A stretch of DNA of 64,000 nucleotides from Polyangiaceae bacterium (GTDB lineage: Bacteria > Myxococcota_A > Polyangia > Polyangiales > Polyangiaceae), in contig JAICTZ010000005.1 in the NCBI GenBank assembly GCA_025936115.1, forward strand, positions 62,001-126,000. The letters are read 5' to 3'. How positions within the stretch are numbered: the first letter of the stretch is position 1; every line of letters starts with the position of its first letter. The translations under genes and the position numbers were made by a program. Below, one piece after another: positions 17,213-27,761 of the stretch. Under the pieces are notes generated by a model. That model saw only the letters and a program-made list of their open reading frames with translations, made no database searches and was not told where the DNA came from.

Positions 17213-17713
17213 ATGAATCGAATGAGCTTCGTAGTCACGAAATTGGCCCTGGGTATCGCGCTCGGACTCGCGCTTTCGGCTTGCAGCGGCGACGACGACG
17301 CCGCGCCGACGAACCAGACTCCCGCGCACATCGAGATTGCCGGCACCTGGGCCAATGCGGATTTCGGTGAGACCGACAGCATCGACGACAGCACCTGGTC
17401 GTCCGATTTCGGCTCGGCTCCCACCCTCTCGACGATCGAGAAGTTCTCGAACGCGGAGCGTTACGCGATCCGGCAAGCGCCCGACGACGCCGCGTTCAAC
17501 CCGGGGACCTTCGATCGCGTCGTGTGGACGAAACCCGACGGCGATCATTTCTACTACTGCACGGTGACTTACGGCTGCGACACGCCCGACCTCACCGCCA
17601 CGGGCGACGGCGACGAAGATTCACCGAGCTGCAACGTATCCGACGTCGACGCGAGCGACCCGGAGAACGGCGGCTGCGGAACCTTCCCGTGGACGAAGCT
17701 CACCGCGCAATGA
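17213..17713 (+). CDS. B12-riboswitch-controlled lipoprotein 1, unknown family
   Basis: A 166-residue lipoprotein (MNRMSFVVTKLALGIALGLALSAC split at the lipobox LSAC), then an acidic Asp-rich start and a small beta-rich domain containing IEIAGTWANADFG, ITD-like acidic loops and several cysteines near the C-terminus (YCTVTYGC, SCNVSD, GGCGTFPW) that could form disulfides. I do not know the family. Its position, 114 nt behind a cobalamin riboswitch and overlapping the next gene by 4 nt (ATGA), ties it to B12 or corrinoid handling outside the inner membrane. An upstream in-frame start would put riboswitch-leader sequence into the protein and is unlikely. Confidence 0.75.
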   Translation: MNRMSFVVTKLALGIALGLALSACSGDDDAAPTNQTPAHIEIAGTWANADFGETDSIDDSTWSSDFGSAPTLSTIEKFSNAERYAIRQAPDDAAFNPGTFDRVVWTKPDGDHFYYCTVTYGCDTPDLTATGDGDEDSPSCNVSDVDASDPENGGCGTFPWTKLTAQ

Positions 17714-18465
17714 GCCGAGCGCGCACTCGCGAGCGCGTTTTCGCGACGCGCACGGCCGTTGGTGCGCTCTGTCTCGCGCTCGTCGCGTGCGGCGGCGAGG
17801 GCACGGAGCCGCCGCTCGCTTCGAAAGCGGCCGGTGCGGCAGGCGCGCCGGACGGTGACATGCCGGATCCGCCGCCGGACCCGAACCTGCCGTACGCGAC
17901 CGAGGTCGTGGATTTCGAGCCGGGCGTCGGCGCCGGCTACGGTCAGAGCAAGTTGCCGAACGTCGTGCTCGGGCCGCCGTCGGGTAGCGGGACCGATCAC
18001 GGGTCGCTCGATGTGCTCTCGCTCGGCAAGGGGGGGAGCATCGTGCTCGGCTTCGGCCGCTTCGCGATCAGCGATGTCCCGGGCCCGGATCTGGTCGTGT
18101 TCGAGAACCCGTTTTGGCCGGGGGGCGACCCGAGGCAGGTCTACGCCGAGCCGGGAGAGGTGAGCGTCAGCGAGGACGGCGAGACGTGGCGGACGTTCCC
18201 CTGCGATGCGGCGGGGGACGGTGAGGGACACTTCGCCGGGTGTGCGGGGGTGACGCCGACGCTCGTCTACGACCCCGCGGTCACGCTGCCGCTCGATCCC
18301 GTCGTGACGGGCGGCGATGTCTTCGATCTGAGCGCCGTCGGGCTCGTGACGGCAAATTTCGTTAGAATTCGCGACGTTTCTGCTTTCGGCGATGCTCCCA
18401 TGGCCGGTTTCGACCTCGACGCGGTGGGTATCGTCAACGCGGTGACCCGACCTGCCGCGCCCTAG
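17710..18465 (+). CDS. B12-riboswitch-controlled lipoprotein 2, BtuH/cell-surface-protein-like
   Basis: A 251-residue lipoprotein (lipobox LVAC) with a short linker and one beta-sandwich-like domain. Diagnostic stretches are VVDFEPGVGAGYG, GGSIVLGFGRFAI, DLVVFENPFW and AEPGEVSVSEDGETW. The same order of motifs (GG-I-V-GF, D-VF-N-F, EPG-V-VS-D, W) occurs, as I recall it, in the surface proteins of Bacteroidetes B12 operons near BtuB/BtuG/BtuH; this homology is from memory. It most likely captures or presents corrinoids at the outer membrane. Translationally coupled to lipoprotein 1. No TonB-dependent receptor or ABC transporter follows. Confidence 0.72.
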   Translation: MSRARTRERVFATRTAVGALCLALVACGGEGTEPPLASKAAGAAGAPDGDMPDPPPDPNLPYATEVVDFEPGVGAGYGQSKLPNVVLGPPSGSGTDHGSLDVLSLGKGGSIVLGFGRFAISDVPGPDLVVFENPFWPGGDPRQVYAEPGEVSVSEDGETWRTFPCDAAGDGEGHFAGCAGVTPTLVYDPAVTLPLDPVVTGGDVFDLSAVGLVTANFVRIRDVSAFGDAPMAGFDLDAVGIVNAVTRPAAP

Positions 18466-18531
18466 CCTCGGGCGCTAAAATGGGCCGCAGTGGCCTTGAG
18501 CGCGAATGGTTCCGATGTCGTGAAGAGTCGG

Positions 18532-18560
18532 TTGACAGCGGGCGCTCCGAGGGCTACGTG
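18532..18560 (+). promoter_or_regulatory. Putative promoter of the isc operon
   Basis: A perfect -35 box TTGACA (18532-18537) is followed, 17 bp later, by TACGTG as a weak -10 candidate (18555-18560). The inverted repeat at 18558-18587 begins inside this -10, so a regulator bound there could control RNA polymerase directly. Confidence 0.45.
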
Positions 18561-18587
18561 AACCCTAACCCTAACGTAAGGGTTCAC
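18558..18587 (+). promoter_or_regulatory. Inverted-repeat operator before the MerR-isc operon
   Basis: A perfect 9-bp inverted repeat, GTGAACCCT (18558-18566) and AGGGTTCAC (18579-18587), with a 12-bp centre. It ends 14 bp before the MerR start codon. The likely ligand is the MerR-family protein encoded next, acting on its own operon, but another repressor is possible. Confidence 0.65.
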
Positions 18588-18601
18588 CCCGACTCACTGG
18601 C

Positions 18602-19183
18602 ATGTCCACCCGCCGTCTCCCCCTAGCTGCTGAAGAGCCCTCCCGGCCGGTCGCGTCCGCCGCGCCCGTCGCCGCCGCCGCGGCTTCGAGCGCCAAGGAT
18701 GGCCTAAAAGAGGGAGATCTCCTGCAAGTCGGGGATCTGGCGAAGGCCACGGGCAAGACGGTCCGCGCCATTCACCTGTACGAGGAGCTCGGTCTACTTC
18801 GCGCTCACGAGCGTTCGAAGGGCCGGTATCGCCTGTTCATGAGCGACGCCCTCATTCGGGTGCGCTGGATTTCGAAGCTCCAAAACCTCGGGCTGTCGCT
18901 CTCTGAGATCCAGGAGCTCGTGCGCGAGCAGGACGGCTCGGATTCGGCGACCGTCGCCGCGCAGAAGCTCCGGGAAGCCTATGTCGCCCGTCTGGGCGAG
19001 ACGCGGCGAAAGCTCGAGGAGCTGCGTGAGCTCGAAGCCGAGCTCGAGCAAAGCCTCGCGTACCTCAGCGCTTGCGACTCGGCCTGCGAGTCGCAGCTGC
19101 CCGTTCATTCCTGCCCGAGCTGTGAAAGACACCCCGAGCGCGAGCACGCGCCCGAGCTCGTCACCGCCGTGCACGTGGTTTGA
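18602..19183 (+). CDS. MerR-family regulator with four C-terminal cysteines, heading the isc operon
   Basis: A 193-residue regulator. After an Ala/Pro-rich lead of about 35 residues comes a MerR winged helix (LLQVGDLAKATGKTVRAIHL, YEELGLL, GRYRLF), then the dimerisation coiled coil (about 115-155). The C-terminus has Cys158, Cys162, Cys171 and Cys174 (CDSAC and CPSC), which could bind a metal ion or an Fe-S cluster. It lies 3 bp before iscS in the same transcript, where most bacteria have the Rrf2 protein IscR. I infer that it senses Fe-S or metal status and controls the operon through the inverted repeat just upstream. Confidence 0.8.
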   Translation: MSTRRLPLAAEEPSRPVASAAPVAAAAASSAKDGLKEGDLLQVGDLAKATGKTVRAIHLYEELGLLRAHERSKGRYRLFMSDALIRVRWISKLQNLGLSLSEIQELVREQDGSDSATVAAQKLREAYVARLGETRRKLEELRELEAELEQSLAYLSACDSACESQLPVHSCPSCERHPEREHAPELVTAVHVV

Positions 19184-19186
19184 GTC

Positions 19187-20410
19187 ATGACTCTGAAGCT
19201 ACCCATCTACCTCGACAATCACGCAACGACACCGCTCGACCCGCGCGTGCTCGACGCGATGCTGCCCTACTTCACGCAGGATTTCGGCAACGCCGCGAGC
19301 CGCACGCACGCCTTCGGCTGGCGCGCCGAAGCGGCGGTCGAAGACGCGCGTGAAAGCATCGCGCGCCTGATGAACGCCGAGTCGGGCAAGGAAATCGTGT
19401 TCACCTCGGGCGCGACCGAGAGCGACAACCTCGCCATCAAGGGCGTCGCCGAGTACTACGGCGACAAGGGCAAGCACGTCGTCACGACCGTGATCGAGCA
19501 CAAGGCCGTGCTCGACTCCTGCAAGCGCCTCGAAAAAGAGGGCTTCGAGGTCACGTACGTCGGCGTCGGTAAGAATGGCGTCGTCGATCCGAACGACATC
19601 GAGAAGGCGCTCACCGACAAGACCATCCTCGTGAGCGTGATGCTCGCGAACAACGAGGTCGGCACGGTTCAGCCCATCGCCGAGATCGGCAAGCGCACGC
19701 GGGCGCGCGGCGTGCTCTTTCACGTGGACGCCGTGCAGGGTATCGGCAAGACGCCCTTCGACGTGCGCGCCATGAACGTCGATCTCGCCTCGATCTCCGC
19801 GCACAAGATTTACGGGCCGAAGGGGGTGGGCGCGCTCTACGTGCGGCGCGGGAAGCCCCGCGTGCGGCTGGGCGCTCAAATGGACGGCGGCGGCCACGAG
19901 CGCGGCAATCGTTCGGGCACGCTCAACGTGCCGGGCATCGTCGGCTTCGCCAAAGCCTGCGAAATCCTCGAGCGCGAGGGCGCCGAGGAGTCCAAGCGCA
20001 TCCGCGCTTTGCGCGACCGCCTCTACACGAGGATCACCAAGGCGCTGCCGGACGTCATCGTCAACGGCGACCTCGAGCAGCGCCTGCCGGGCAACTTGAA
20101 CATCTCGTTCGCCTGCGTGGAAGGCGAAGGGCTCATGATGGCGATCAAGGACGTCGCCGTTTCGAGCGGTTCGGCGTGCACGAGCGCGAGCCTCGAGCCG
20201 AGCTACGTGCTGCGCGCCATGGGCCTCGAGGAAGCGGACGCTCATTCTTCGATTCGCTTCGGCATCGGCCGCTTCAACACCGAGGAAGAAATCGATTACG
20301 TGGCCGACCTCGTGATCGCCAAGGTCAGAAAATTGCGCGAGATGTCACCCTTGTGGGAGATGCAGCAGCAAGGGATTGATCTAAAAAGTATTCAGTGGGC
20401 GGCGCATTGA
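19187..20410 (+). CDS. iscS: Cysteine desulfurase IscS
   Basis: A 407-residue PLP enzyme that takes sulfur from L-cysteine, giving alanine and an enzyme persulfide for Fe-S assembly. The PLP lysine lies in [12 protein letters not shown] and the catalytic Cys in [17 protein letters not shown], the IscS-type loop. [10 protein letters not shown] and [12 protein letters not shown] (PLP-phosphate site) are present. Length matches IscS. It starts 3 bp after the MerR stop and is followed by iscU at 28 bp. Confidence 0.96.
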   Translation: MTLKLPIYLDNHATTPLDPRVLDAMLPYFTQDFGNAASRTHAFGWRAEAAVEDARESIARLMNAESGKEIVFTSGATESDNLAIKGVAEYYGDKGKHVVTTVIEHKAVLDSCKRLEKEGFEVTYVGVGKNGVVDPNDIEKALTDKTILVSVMLANNEVGTVQPIAEIGKRTRARGVLFHVDAVQGIGKTPFDVRAMNVDLASISAHKIYGPKGVGALYVRRGKPRVRLGAQMDGGGHERGNRSGTLNVPGIVGFAKACEILEREGAEESKRIRALRDRLYTRITKALPDVIVNGDLEQRLPGNLNISFACVEGEGLMMAIKDVAVSSGSACTSASLEPSYVLRAMGLEEADAHSSIRFGIGRFNTEEEIDYVADLVIAKVRKLREMSPLWEMQQQGIDLKSIQWAAH

Positions 20411-20438
20411 GCTCGCCCGTCGGAAGTGAAGGCACGAC

Positions 20439-20879
20439 ATGGCATACAGCGACAAAGTAGTCGAACACTACGAGAACCCCCGCAACGTCGGGGCTTTCGA
20501 TGCGAGCGATCCCGAGATCGGGACTGGGCTCGTCGGGGCGCCCGCGTGCGGTGACGTGATGCGGCTGCAGATCCGCGTGGACGATGAGGGCGTGATTCAG
20601 GACGCGCGCTTCAAGACGTTCGGCTGCGGGTCGGCCATCGCTTCGTCGTCGCTCGCGACCGAGTGGCTCAAAGGTAAGAGCCTCGACGAGGCCGCCACGA
20701 TTCATAACAGCATGATCGCCGAGGAGCTGAGCCTGCCCCCGGTCAAGATCCATTGCTCCGTCCTCGCCGAGGACGCGATCAAGAGCGCGATCGAGGACTA
20801 CAAGCAGAAGCGCGCCGCGCGTCAGGCTCTGTCGGAGCCGCCCGTCGAAGTCCGGGCCGAGGAGCGCCCCGCCGGGTGA
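20439..20879 (+). CDS. iscU: Fe-S cluster scaffold IscU
   Basis: A 146-residue scaffold on which [2Fe-2S] clusters are built before transfer. The three ligand cysteines are visible in APACGDVM, FGCGSAIAS and HCSVLAED, with the conserved Asp after the first Cys. The HscA-recognition motif, usually LPPVK, is present as SLPPVKIHC. A short acidic Pro-containing tail (from about residue 130) extends it beyond E. coli IscU. It overlaps iscA by 1 nt. Confidence 0.96.
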   Translation: MAYSDKVVEHYENPRNVGAFDASDPEIGTGLVGAPACGDVMRLQIRVDDEGVIQDARFKTFGCGSAIASSSLATEWLKGKSLDEAATIHNSMIAEELSLPPVKIHCSVLAEDAIKSAIEDYKQKRAARQALSEPPVEVRAEERPAG

Positions 20880-21283
20880 TGGAAAACCACCAGGTCCACG
20901 AGCACGAGCAGGGCGCGGCTCCCGGAACCGTTCCGCCCGCGTCTGCGAAAAAGACGGTGACCATCACCGACGGGGCGGTCGAGTACGCGAAGAAGCGGCT
21001 CGCGCAGCGCGGCACGCCCGACGCTGCCGTTCGGCTCGGCGTGCGCGGCGGCGGCTGCTCGGGGTTTTCCTACGTGATCGAGTTCGCGGACGACCCGCCG
21101 CGCGAGCGCGACCTCGTGTTCGAGGCGGGCGGCGTGCGCTTCTACGTCGACAAGAAGAGCTTCGTGTACCTCGCGGGCTCCGCGCTCGACTACGAAAAGA
21201 CGCTCGTGTTCCAGGGGTTCAAATTCAGAAATCCCCAGGAGGCGTCGCGCTGTGGCTGCGGGCACTCCTTCACGGTCCGTTGA
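20879..21283 (+). CDS. iscA: Iron-sulfur assembly protein IscA
   Basis: A 134-residue A-type carrier. The conserved cysteines appear as GGGCSGFSY and the C-terminal CGCGHSF. The first about 30 residues (His/Glu-rich, then Ala/Pro) are an extra lead before the VTITDGAVEYAKK domain start. It acts in iron or cluster delivery to apo-proteins downstream of IscU. The ATG overlaps the iscU stop, so the two are translationally coupled. Confidence 0.93.
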   Translation: MENHQVHEHEQGAAPGTVPPASAKKTVTITDGAVEYAKKRLAQRGTPDAAVRLGVRGGGCSGFSYVIEFADDPPRERDLVFEAGGVRFYVDKKSFVYLAGSALDYEKTLVFQGFKFRNPQEASRCGCGHSFTVR

Positions 21284-21305
21284 CGCGGGCGCGGTTAGGC
21301 TCGCC

Positions 21306-21836
21306 GTGAGCGACCCGTACGACACCTTGGGGCTCGCGCCCGTGTTCGAGCTCGATCTCGCTGCGCTCGAGCGGCGCCATCGGGAGCTCAGCCGCGCGCT
21401 CCACCCCGACCGCTACGCGGGCCGTCCGGCGAGCGAACGGCAGCGTGCGCTCGGTCGCGCGATCGAGGTCAACGAAGCGTTTCGTAAGCTGCGAGACGTC
21501 GTCGCTCGCACGGAGGTGTTGCTCGCGCGGCTCGGACGCCCGACGAGCGAGACGAGCGCAGCGCCGGCCGAGCCGGCGCTGTTGATGGAAGTGATGGAGC
21601 AGCGCGAAGCACTCGGGGAGGCGCGGCGCAGCCGTGATCTCGGCGGCGTACGCGCGCTCGTGCGGCAGGTGCAAGCGCGCGAACAAAAGGTCATCGCCGA
21701 GATGGCGAAGGCCTTCGTGCAGCTCCCACCGGATACCGCGCGCATCGAGACCTTGCTCGGCGAGCTCCGCTATCGCCACCGTTTCCTCGAGGAAGCGGCC
21801 GGCATCGAAGACGATCTCGACGGCGCCCTGGCCTGA
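21306..21836 (+). CDS. hscB: Co-chaperone HscB (J-domain)
   Basis: A 176-residue J-protein. The N-terminal J domain begins [10 protein letters not shown] and carries the HPD motif in ALHPDRYAG; the C-terminal three-helix domain (about 85-170) is the IscU-binding part. It stimulates the ATPase of HscA, encoded next. GTG 21306 directly precedes the J domain; the open frame reaches back into iscA with no domain support. Codon 1 lies 22 bp after the iscA stop. Confidence 0.9.
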   Translation: MSDPYDTLGLAPVFELDLAALERRHRELSRALHPDRYAGRPASERQRALGRAIEVNEAFRKLRDVVARTEVLLARLGRPTSETSAAPAEPALLMEVMEQREALGEARRSRDLGGVRALVRQVQAREQKVIAEMAKAFVQLPPDTARIETLLGELRYRHRFLEEAAGIEDDLDGALA

Positions 21837-21852
21837 GCGAGGCGCACATCCC

Positions 21853-23771
<1,919 letters not shown>

Positions 23772-23772
<1 letters not shown>

Positions 23773-24125
23773 TGCCGCGCGTGCGTTTCGCCGAACAGAA
23801 CGTCGAGGTCGAGGTGCCGGCGGGCAGCTCGATCTTGCAGGCTGCCCAGCGCGCCGGCGCACCCGAGGGCAGCGCGTGCGGCGGTGTGTGCGCGTGTTCG
23901 ACGTGCCACGTGTACGTCGATCAAGGTGCCGACCTCCTGAGCGAGGCGAGCGAGGACGAAGAAGACATCCTCGACAAGGCGTTCGACGTGCGCATGAACT
24001 CGCGGCTCGGCTGTCAGGCCAAGCTCGAAGGCGACGGCCTCGTCGTCGTGCGCATCTCGAAGGAGAGCCTCGACGCTTACTACAACGAGCACCCCGCTGA
24101 GACGCGCGTCGGCGGCTCGCACTGA
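23772..24125 (+). CDS. fdx: [2Fe-2S] ferredoxin of the isc system
   Basis: A 117-residue adrenodoxin-type ferredoxin supplying electrons to cluster assembly. The ligands are the Cys of ACGGVCACSTCHVYV in CX5CX2C spacing plus the distal Cys in SRLGCQAKL. An acidic stretch SEASEDEEDILD matches the partner-docking helix of this type. A GTG one codon before the ATG is also possible. It is the last gene of the operon. Confidence 0.93.
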
Positions 24126-24138
24126 CAAGCGCGCCGCA

Positions 24139-24167
24139 TGTGCGCAGGTCGGTGTGGCATGCGCACA
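24139..24167. repeat. Inverted repeat after the isc operon
   Basis: TGTGCGCA (24139-24146) and TGCGCACA (24160-24167) form a perfect 8-bp inverted repeat with a 13-bp centre, just behind fdx. It could help end the isc transcript or be an operator for the PilZ gene. There is no T tract, so intrinsic termination is unlikely to be strong. Confidence 0.45.
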
Positions 24168-24229
24168 CGGACATGACGCGGGCCAGCCAGCAATTGATAA
24201 AATAACGGCCCGAGCGCCACGCACTTCAC

Positions 24230-24802
24230 ATGAGCACGGCGGCGCTACGCTGGATTCGAACGTTGAAGCACACTTCCTCGTCTTGGCGGGCCCGACGCGA
24301 GCCGAGCGCGACGAGCACGTCGGAGACGCGGCTGAGCAAGGTCAGCCTCATTCCCGATTCGGCCGTGGTGTGGCCCGAGCCGCGTGACGAGGAGCCTCGC
24401 TTCCTCGCCGAGGAGCGCCCGACGCGGCTCTCGCGCGACGCGTGGGCGCAGCCGAGCGTCGCGCCCGAGCGCCGCACGAGCGATCGCACGCCCTTCCTCG
24501 CAGACCTCGAGTTCGGGGAAGACGCACAATTTTTTACGGGACTGTCGCTCGACATCTCCGCCGGCGGGCTCTTCGTGGCCACTTACACCGACATTCCGCT
24601 CGGTACGCGCCTCCTGCTCTGTTTCGAGCTACCGGACGGCACGGCCATCGAAGCGCGCGGTGAAGTGAAGTGGCGGCGGAGCGCCGTAGTCGACGGTGAG
24701 CGGCCCGGTATCGGTATCGCGTTCACGGAGCTCGGCGACGAGGCGCGTCAACGCATTGCGGCGCTCTGCGCCGAGCAGCCGCCGCTCTACTTCGATCTCT
24801 GA
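24230..24802 (+). CDS. PilZ-domain protein (TIGR02266-like)
   Basis: A 190-residue cytoplasmic protein. Residues about 1-75 are a low-complexity, basic and acidic lead; the C-terminal 110 residues are a PilZ domain of the myxobacterial paralogue type. The c-di-GMP contact motifs are recognisable as RRTSDR and DISAGGLFV. It probably links c-di-GMP level to motility, matrix or a partner protein; no partner is encoded nearby. Confidence 0.8.
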   Translation: MSTAALRWIRTLKHTSSSWRARREPSATSTSETRLSKVSLIPDSAVVWPEPRDEEPRFLAEERPTRLSRDAWAQPSVAPERRTSDRTPFLADLEFGEDAQFFTGLSLDISAGGLFVATYTDIPLGTRLLLCFELPDGTAIEARGEVKWRRSAVVDGERPGIGIAFTELGDEARQRIAALCAEQPPLYFDL

Positions 24803-24830
24803 GTTCGGCCTCGCCCAAAGCGGCCGGACG

Positions 24831-25121
24831 TCAGTGCACGTGCTTTTTGCCCGGTAGCGCGGGGATTTGCGGTTTCGCGCCCACCGGTTCGAGCGTGTCT
24901 TCCGCGGCCTTGGCCGGAAGCACGGTCGCGATGAGCCGCTCTTTCAGGCGCTGAGTCGCCGAACCGAGCTCGAGCCACGCACTGCGCGCCGCAGGGGTCG
25001 TGAAGATATCGAGCGTGTGCTCGAGAGCCGTCTTCTTGCCGAGCGGCACGAATGCGAAGCCGAGCAGCGCGAACAGCGCGACAACGCCTTCGGCGAGGCG
25101 GCGGCCAGCGAGTCCGAACAC
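24831..25121 (-). CDS. Small single-span membrane protein, unknown
   Basis: A 96-residue protein with one likely membrane span (EGVVALFALLGFAFVPLG) and a soluble, helical C-terminal part ending in a basic tail. I do not recognise it. GTG 25121 gives a short N-terminus before the span; the frame is open 71 codons further upstream, but that part is Arg/His-rich and unlikely. It converges with the PilZ gene. Confidence 0.5.
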   Translation of the reverse strand: MFGLAGRRLAEGVVALFALLGFAFVPLGKKTALEHTLDIFTTPAARSAWLELGSATQRLKERLIATVLPAKAAEDTLEPVGAKPQIPALPGKKHVH

Positions 25122-25425
25122 CCGGGCATGGTAGCGGGGACGCCGGAACCCGGCGAAATAACGCGTCAAATGGGAACGGGTTCGCGGGCTGTGGCCGGGT
25201 GCCCGGTCGAATTGTGGGCCGGTTCCGTGGCTGTGCAGAAAGAGGGGTGGTATTCTATTGGCGCCCTTCGCCAGATCTAGCCGAGTACGCTCGCGAGATC
25301 GACCGTGTTTAGTTCTGCGTTGTGCGCATTCCAATGGGTAATCGGAAGCGTGGTTAGTGAGCGTCGAGCGTCGAGCGTTCGTCCAAGGGCCTGAGTGACG
25401 CTGTCTGGATCTGGAGAGGTTTCAA
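25122..25425. other. Upstream region of the RRM gene, 304 bp
   Basis: Divergent spacer. TGGTATTCT at 25248-25256 looks like an extended -10 on the plus strand without a clear -35; if used, the RRM mRNA has a leader of about 160 nt. Two tandem copies of GCGTCGA lie near 25360. No further gene is seen. Confidence 0.4.
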
Positions 25426-25875
<450 letters not shown>

Positions 25876-25952
25876 AGTCAGCGCTTCGCTAAGCCGCAGC
25901 GCAGCTGCGCTGATCGAACCCAACGAGTTCCGTCGCTAATCGGCGCGCCGAA

Positions 25953-25988
25953 GAGCGCGAGTGTGCCCCGTCGGGTGCGTTCGCGCTC
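25953..25988. terminator. Possible bidirectional hairpin between convergent genes
   Basis: GAGCGCGA (25953-25960) and TCGCGCTC (25981-25988) form a perfect 8-bp stem between the RRM gene and the GT-C-like gene, which converge. A 14-bp palindrome AGCGCAGCTGCGCT lies at 25898-25911. Neither is followed by a good T tract, so the call is tentative. Confidence 0.4.
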
Positions 25989-25995
25989 TCGCCGT

Positions 25996-27393
25996 TCAGA
26001 GGCTCGTCTTCGGTGCCGGCGCCACCAAGGCGAATTCGGGGGTTTTCAAGAGCACGCGGCCGACGCGGCTCGCGGTATCGGCGTGCAGTCGGGACACGAC
26101 GAGCCACGCGTCCGGGCGCGCGGCCCAGCGCGCGCGGAGCGCGTCCTCCGAGGCGAACGCATCGGGTGGGCGCGGGCGGCGTGGGTCGTGGTCGTCGAAC
26201 GGCTCTGCGGCCGTCGGTCGGCCGAACGCTGCCGTCACGGCGAAGTAGGAGTAGTCGGGTGTGTCGATGAGAAGACCGGGCGCGCCGCGCGTCCGCGCCT
26301 CGGTTCCGACGCGCACGGCGGGGTCGCGATCGGGAAAGCCGGGCCGAACGAGCGCGCGGAAAAGCCAACCGACGGTGACGACGCCCGCTGGGAGCGCGAG
26401 CCAGACGGCGCGCCCCGCGGCTCGAGCGTCCCAACGTTCGCCCACGGCGTGTCCGAGTGCGAGCGTCACGAGGTACCAAATGGGCAGCGCAGCGCGGCCG
26501 GCGTGGTGGGTGGGACCGCCGCCGGAGAGCTCGCCCGCGGCGAGAAACGCCAGCAACAGCGCGCTCACGAGCGCAGGCCGGAAGTAACGCGAGCGCCAGA
26601 GCGAGGGGCGTACGAACGCGAGTCCGAGCCAGAGCTCCGGTTCTTCGGCGAAGAGCGAGCGCGGCACGGCGCCGAGTCGCTCGACGAGCGGTGGGCTTTC
26701 GCCGAGCGCGTGGCGATAGCCGGCGACCCGCTTCCAGAAAAAAATCGTGTCGCCGTGAACGAAGGTGCCGTGCAAGAGCCAGAGCACGATGGGGGCGAGC
26801 GCCAGGGCCGCCGCGGGAAGTAGGCGAGCGCTGCGGGCACGCGCGGCGTCGTACGCCGTGAACGCGGCGAAGCCGAGCGCGACGGGCCAGGCTTCGTAAC
26901 GGCAGAAACACGCTGCCGCGACGGCGACGGCGCCGAGCGCGCGATCACGCTGCGTTGCCGTCGCCAGCGTCGAAAGCGCGTACACCATGAGCGCCGCCGC
27001 GGGCGCTTCCGGCACCGTCGCGGCGCCGAGCCACGCCGACCACGGAAAGAAGGCGGCGACGAGCGCCGCCGTCACCGCACCCACGTTTCCGGCCCCGAGC
27101 TTTCTTGCCGCGGCGAGCAGGAGGAGGACGGCCCCCACCCCCAAAAGAACAGCCGTGACGCGCGCCGCGCCGAGTCCCACGCCGAGCAGCCGAAAGCCCG
27201 CGCCGTAAACCCAGAACGGCAACGGCAGCCAGCTCGTGCCGCTCGGATCGAGCCGGGGCAGCTCGACGAACCGCTCGGCGATGACGACACGCGCGTAGTC
27301 GTCGTCGCTCACCGCGCGAAAGCCCGCGGCGAGCACCGCGAGCGAGACCAAGAGCTTCGAGGCGCCGACGCCGAGCGCCGATGCGAGCTTCAC
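25996..27393 (-). CDS. Multi-span membrane protein, GT-C glycosyltransferase-like
   Basis: A 465-residue integral membrane protein with about 9-10 hydrophobic spans over the first 340 residues and a soluble C-terminal 110 residues. Near the N-terminus, after the first span, is AVSDDDYARV, the position where GT-C (PMT/ArnT/GT39-like) enzymes carry acidic catalytic residues in the first periplasmic loop. It probably moves a sugar from a polyprenyl carrier to a lipid, glycan or protein; donor and acceptor are unknown. The start is a GTG overlapping the secG stop by 4 nt, so it is coupled to secG. Confidence 0.65.
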   Translation of the reverse strand: MKLASALGVGASKLLVSLAVLAAGFRAVSDDDYARVVIAERFVELPRLDPSGTSWLPLPFWVYGAGFRLLGVGLGAARVTAVLLGVGAVLLLLAAARKLGAGNVGAVTAALVAAFFPWSAWLGAATVPEAPAAALMVYALSTLATATQRDRALGAVAVAAACFCRYEAWPVALGFAAFTAYDAARARSARLLPAAALALAPIVLWLLHGTFVHGDTIFFWKRVAGYRHALGESPPLVERLGAVPRSLFAEEPELWLGLAFVRPSLWRSRYFRPALVSALLLAFLAAGELSGGGPTHHAGRAALPIWYLVTLALGHAVGERWDARAAGRAVWLALPAGVVTVGWLFRALVRPGFPDRDPAVRVGTEARTRGAPGLLIDTPDYSYFAVTAAFGRPTAAEPFDDHDPRRPRPPDAFASEDALRARWAARPDAWLVVSRLHADTASRVGRVLLKTPEFALVAPAPKTSL

Positions 27394-27716
27394 CGCTTCC
27401 GGAGCTTGATCGGCTTGCCGATGCCCTTGCTCATCCCGCCGTTCATGGTCTGCGCCTTCTTCTGCAGCGCTTCGTCCGACGAGGAGGAGAGGTAGGCGAG
27501 CGTCATGCTCGTGACGAAGAAGAGCAGCCCTGTGGCCCAGGTGGTCTTGGTGAGGAAGTTTCCTGCACCGCGACCGCCGAAGACCTGCTGCGCGCCGGCG
27601 GAGCCGAAGATGCCGCCGCCTCCGCTCTTACCCGGCTGCAGCAGGATCACGAGGATCAGGAACACGCACGAGAGCACGTGCATGACCGTGAGCGGCGTTT
27701 GGATGATCTCCGCCAT
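27390..27716 (-). CDS. secG: Preprotein translocase subunit SecG
   Basis: A 108-residue SecG: two membrane spans (residues about 9-26 and 61-77) joined by the hallmark loop LLQPGKSGGGGIFGSAGAQ and FGGRGAGNFLTKTT. It aids SecYE/SecA protein export. It follows the glycolytic genes, as in many bacteria, here with a small zinc-ribbon gene in between. A Lys-rich tail follows the second span. Confidence 0.95.
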   Translation of the reverse strand: MAEIIQTPLTVMHVLSCVFLILVILLQPGKSGGGGIFGSAGAQQVFGGRGAGNFLTKTTWATGLLFFVTSMTLAYLSSSSDEALQKKAQTMNGGMSKGIGKPIKLRKR

Positions 27717-27761
27717 GAGCGCGCCCCGTGTTTAGCCCAACTCGGGGCCTCTTGCACGGGC

